The notes under the pieces were generated by a model, which was given only the letters and a program-made list of their open reading frames with translations, did no database searches and was not told where the DNA came from. DNA of 64,000 bases from Heterocephalus glaber (taxonomy: Eukaryota > Chordata > Mammalia > Rodentia > Bathyergidae): contig NW_004624779.1 of assembly GCF_000247695.1 (NCBI RefSeq), positions 2,343,388 to 2,407,387 of the forward strand, read 5' to 3'. The translations under genes were made by a program, and so were the position numbers. The stretch's first letter is position 1. Each line of letters begins with the position of its first letter. Of the stretch, positions 60,158 to 64,000 are shown piece by piece.

Positions 60158-60250
60158 GGGGCCAGGCATGTGGCTCAGTGGCACCGTGCCTGCCTGGCTA
60201 GCACAAGGTCCTGAGTTAAAAACTGCTGGTACCACCAAAGAAAAAAAAGA
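60158..60250 (+). mobile_element. ID-type SINE
   Basis: 'ggggccaggcatgtggctcagtggcaccgtgcctgcctggctagcacaaggtcctgagtt' and 'ctggtaccacc' with an A-rich tail. The B box is altered. 'aaaacattct' (60148-60157) and 'aaaaaattct' after the tail suggest a duplication with one mismatch. Confidence 0.8.
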
Positions 60251-60342
60251 AAAAAAATTCTAAAATTTTTAGATAGACAAAAATCCTGAAACATATATGC
60301 ATGTGTATATATGTGTTTATATATATTTGAAAAAGGACTATT

Positions 60343-60365
60343 AGAGAGAGAGAGAGAGAGAGAGA
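60343..60365. repeat. (GA)n microsatellite
   Basis: Eleven AG units in a row. Confidence 0.95.
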
Positions 60366-62159
60366 AGAAATTGGGAAATATGCACCTTACTTCATAAAAG
60401 AATAAAACAAAACAAAGCAAAAAACCCCACAACCGACCATGTCTTAAAGAAAGAAAGAGGTCAACACAGACTAAATGGTATAGAAGCAGTTGAGGATGAA
60501 CTAGAAGCTTTGTAAGAAACTAGAAAAAACTTAAAAAACATTACTTAGCTCATTTGTTTACCATTAGGATTGCTTATGCTAAGATGCCTCATGGTTTAGT
60601 TAAATTTAATTTAAAATCAACCCCATGAGAACATTACATTTATACTGAACATGGGAAACCGGAAGCCATTTATTTATACTTTGAGTAGAGGCCAAAAATG
60701 GGAGTCAGTGTTTTAATTATGACTTTGTCCTTACCTGACTTCCTGACATTCCCTTATACTACTATCACATAGACCCATTTCTAAACACAAAAGTCCTACT
60801 TGTCTCCTTCATTCTCTCCTTCTTTGGAGCTGCCAAAATAAATAAAATGTAAGACAAAGAAAAGTCTTTGAGAAGACAAAATAGTTTTACAAGTAAAAGG
60901 GAGGAAAGGAGATGACAGGGAGATATAAATAGAAATAGCACAGGGCTTGGAGAAAATTCTTAGAGAAATTGTAGAGAAAAATAACAAATGTCTTGAAGCA
61001 ATCTTTCAGATGAGGAAAAATTCATGGAGATTTTTATTAAGTAAACATTGCAATTCTCAGCATCCTCAAGATATACAGATGTAGATACATAAAAACACAT
61101 ACATATATGAAAATATGTGTTTGTAAAATACATACTTTAAATATTTTTTGACAGCTGTATTTTTGAGAATGGTATAATACATGAGGTAGAACCTGAATTC
61201 AAGTTAAAACAAAAGAAAAGGACTGATCTTTTTCTGGTTTAGACAAACTAGTAGCATATATTTCATAGTCTTTCTTCCATCTCTTCCTCCTTTGATCATT
61301 TTATATGAAGGCACATTCAAGGCTAGCAGGTTTCTTGAGAGGAAATATAAAAGTTAATTTTATTTTTTTATTTTGTAGCCTATTTTTTTAACTTAGTTCT
61401 TTTCCACCTTTAGATCTTTAGAGTCCGTATTTATGGACAGGCCCCATACCCTGGTGCATACATTTGTTATAAAATGATAATAATAATGCCTTCCTCTCTA
61501 TTGACAACTCTATGGCTGAGCTATATAACCTCCATTATTCTGTTTACAAGGGTGATACACAACCTAAGACCTGCTCACTAGTAGCCGAACTTCACATTTT
61601 CTCTAATATGGTGTTATCTTACACAATTGTTCTTTTATAGGAAAAAAAAAAGCCTTCCTTTTTTCTATTTTTAAAGAATCATGTTTTTGGACTTTATGTA
61701 CTTTTGACCACACTGATGACAACAGTGCTATAGAGAAATGATTTTTACCTTTTATAAATGAGATATTACTAAATGCAACTTTGATTCAGTAAGTCTGGGA
61801 TGCAGTCCTCCCTTCTACATTAAACTTCTGCCAAGCTCCTGGTGACCTCAGTGGCACTAACCAGCAAGGGCTTCAGAGTAATGGAAAAGGGTGGACAGAA
61901 CCTGAGTCTCAACACACCCAAACAGAACAACGTGTTTCATGTCCTTGATCATTTACCTGAGGATTGATAAATGAAAGAGAAATAAAGTAACATAACTTAA
62001 AACCATTGCATTTTATTTTTAAATTTTTACTAGGACACATTTGCAGTAAATAATGATTACATTTATTGTAGGGAATTGGTACACGTACACAATACTTAGT
62101 TCTTTTTTCCCTTTCCTCTCCAGCCCCCTTTTATTTTTAATGTTTTTGAACTTTTTCCC
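60366..62159. other. No gene recognised
   Basis: AT-rich unique DNA with no supported feature. Confidence 0.4.
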
Positions 62160-62620
62160 CCTTTTTTTTTTGCCAGCATCACATTCATTTATTTATCTTA
62201 AAAGTCCTTATAAAGTTAAAATCACACATACAGATTAATAACCAGAACAATAAGGCAAAAACATATAAAACAATTACACTTAGTCAAGATACACTTTTGG
62301 ATACATTGTCCATGCTAAACCACTGCATTTTAAAATTCTCTTCATTACAGCTACAAAAGTCCATATTAAACCTCATGCCTTTCATCCTCAAGCTCCCTCA
62401 TGAGCCAAGATGGCAGCATGAGCTCCAGTCATAATATCTATATTCTCTTCAGTAGCAGAAAACGTAGAATGCAAAGAGGATATCTTTGTTTCTAAGGAAA
62501 CTTCCAACAATTCCCATACAACTCTTCTGCTTGTAGAACTTAGTCACATGCACATACTTTTCTGAATGAGAGTGAAAAATTTAGTTTGGATTCTGATCAG
62601 TTATAGTTATATCATAAGAA
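62160..62620 (-). mobile_element. Ancient dispersed repeat with poly(A)-like end
   Basis: On the minus strand 62620-62370 reads '...tgggaattgttggaagtttccttag..ctttgcattctacg...gactggagctcatgctgccatcttggctcatgagg'. I recall this series ('ggaacttctggaaagctttctt...ggctggagctccagcagccatcttggaccatgagg') from a common mammalian interspersed repeat whose name I cannot give with certainty. Downstream, at 62160-62195, an AATAAA-like signal precedes an A run (T run 62162-62172 on the plus strand), as at the end of a retroposed transcript. Whether both parts belong to one insertion is unclear. Confidence 0.35.
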
Positions 62621-63458
62621 AGGTGATTACAGAATTTATTCTACAACCAGCATGTTCTGATTGTGAAATGACATGCTGTGAGCATTATCCTAGATCCTAG
62701 CTCTGCTTAGGCAAATTATAATACATGCATATATTCATTATAAAATGGAAAAGAATGAATATTAAAATACAAAACTAATCATTGAGGTCATATAATGCTC
62801 TGAGAATCATCTGATGAGAGTGTCAAAAAATGAGACATGTCAAAGAATTCACACGCTTGGATGCATCTTTCTATAAAACCTTGGTTTATTTCTGAGGAGA
62901 TTTTATTAGAAATTATATTTATAACTTCCCTTTATGAAGGATAATTATCTTCTGAGCAAAAAAGGTTTACATATATAGTGAGGGAAACCTAAGAAAAATT
63001 ATTCTTTCTAGTCCTGAGATACAGTACTATGGAGTGCTGAGTCTACTTCCGGAAAGGGCTACCTGGTATTGGGGAACGGTGGTGGCTGCTGTCCAATGGA
63101 AAATATGAGAGGAAGTGCAATGCGTGGTAAAGGCTGACAGTGCTCTACAAGCTCAGCCTGTGAGACGCTACCTTCCCTAAAGGAAATATCCCTATGCTGG
63201 CTGAGTAGAAAAGCCCAACTATGTATAAGCTGGGAGAACCCAGGGAGCTATCAAATAGCAAAACATGAGTAATTATCTAGTGACAAGGCTTTGAAACTGA
63301 TGTTTGTATGCATCATTTGGCTGAAGATTTTGGTTCAGGACATTCAGACCAAAGGGTTTTAGATTCACAAATATTCAAAGATAGAATAATCTCAGGTTGA
63401 GCCAATATTGAATGAAACCTCCATTTTTAAACTTAACCTGATGCAATATAAACATTCT
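62621..63458. other. No gene recognised
   Basis: Mostly AT-rich; 63020-63250 is GC-richer with a few CpGs and no family that I can name. Confidence 0.35.
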
Positions 63459-63473
63459 ACAGCTTTTTTATAT

Positions 63474-63504
<31 letters not shown>

Positions 63505-63845
63505 TTGATTTATTTTGTACCATCATACAAAAAAGGATTTTATTTTGGGAAACTGATTTCTAATTTATGGCAAGTTTTACTTTCAGAAATAAAACCACAG
63601 AACAAAACAATCTAATTCAACCTTAAATGCTGGCATGCTGAGCAAGGAATGTTCTTATTCATTGTAGGAGTTCCTTCTTTACACTGTCAGGTACCAGGGC
63701 TCTGCCTTTTGGAGTGATTTCAGCCACCAAGCCATCAACAGTAACATGTTCTAGTCCTTTTTCTTTAATTACCGCTTTACAGTGTGTCTTATTGAATGTG
63801 GCTGGAAGGATCAGCTGAAGGCACACTGTAAACAGCTTTTTTTAT
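63459..63845 (-). pseudogene. ENY2: ENY2 processed pseudogene with 5' inversion
   Basis: Retrocopy of ENY2, the small (about 101-residue) subunit shared by the SAGA deubiquitinase module and the TREX-2 mRNA-export complex. On the minus strand, 63790 down to 63623 encodes the C-terminal half ([12 protein letters not shown] and [20 protein letters not shown] are clear). A premature TGA at 63659-63661 replaces an Arg codon; the usual stop lies at 63623-63625. The 3' UTR follows, with a polyadenylation signal at 63539-63544, and then a tail now mutated to (TTTA)n at 63471-63516. The preceding segment ([14 protein letters not shown]) lies in the opposite direction, on the plus strand at 63791-63832. 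The N-terminal part is missing. ACAGCTTTTTT at 63459-63469 and 63832-63842 brackets the whole. It is non-functional: truncated, inverted, with a premature stop and no introns. Confidence 0.93.
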
Positions 63846-64000
63846 TTTTAATTATTCATGGGCCAGGCCAATGGAGGAGAAAGATTAGATCTTTCCCCTG
63901 AAAGGGGGTAACAAATTGCTTGGAGGACAGTTTGTTAGTAGGATTAATATAGAGCTTGACAGGAAATGACAGAGTAGAGCAAATATAATCACTGGGTGTT
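63846..64000. other. No gene recognised
   Basis: Short unique stretch up to the window edge. It contains a small hairpin 'ctttcccctgaaaggggg' at about 63892-63909. Confidence 0.4.

Noticed and set aside
1..64000. CRISPR array, operon, phage or bacterial system
   Set aside because: There are no regularly spaced direct repeats, no compact gene strings and no ribosome-binding pattern; all the signals are those of mammalian nuclear DNA.

Overview
The window looks like AT-rich nuclear DNA from a rodent: a gene desert or the inside of a very large intron. I found no convincing protein-coding exon, no RNA gene and no CpG island on either strand. The open frames of 60-176 codons lack homology that I can recognise and most are explained by repeats or low-complexity DNA. 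The rodent assignment rests on the repeats: about ten copies of a tRNA-derived ID-type SINE (several with perfect target-site duplications), 7SL-derived B1 monomers, and composite B1-ID units in which the ID half has a shared internal deletion. Such B1-ID dimers have been described in squirrel-, dormouse-, beaver- and pocket-gopher-related rodents, so a non-murid rodent is likelier than mouse or rat. I cannot name the species.

Layout. 1-13 kb: L1 ORF2 relics on the minus strand, a solo MaLR-type LTR with intact ends (2327-2696), a 52-base B1 stub with a perfect duplication, and a complete LTR-internal-LTR MaLR element (6824-8178). 13-24 kb: old MIR, MER5A and MLT1 debris, an ID SINE, and two composite B1-ID SINEs. 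One of the composites carries a 259-base pyrimidine tract as its expanded tail. 24-35 kb: mostly unique AT-rich DNA, a B1 with an internal tandem unit, an unexplained 120-codon frame (33329-33691), and a three-level nest of SINE inside LTR inside LTR (34342-35181). 35-46 kb: two oppositely oriented young ID SINEs, a long decayed minus-strand L1 (41880-44620), and a candidate conserved noncoding block. 46-64 kb: another MaLR LTR, further SINEs, L2 debris, an AT-rich inverted repeat, an unexplained GC-richer island (59300-59770), and a retrocopy of ENY2 (63459-63845).

The best single find is the ENY2 retropseudogene. Its 3' part lies on the minus strand and its 5' part is inverted onto the plus strand. 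The poly(A) tail has turned into a (TTTA)n microsatellite, and matching direct repeats flank the whole. This is the expected product of L1-driven twin priming. No operon, CRISPR array or other gene system is present. Repeat names come from remembered consensus sequences and should be checked with RepeatMasker.
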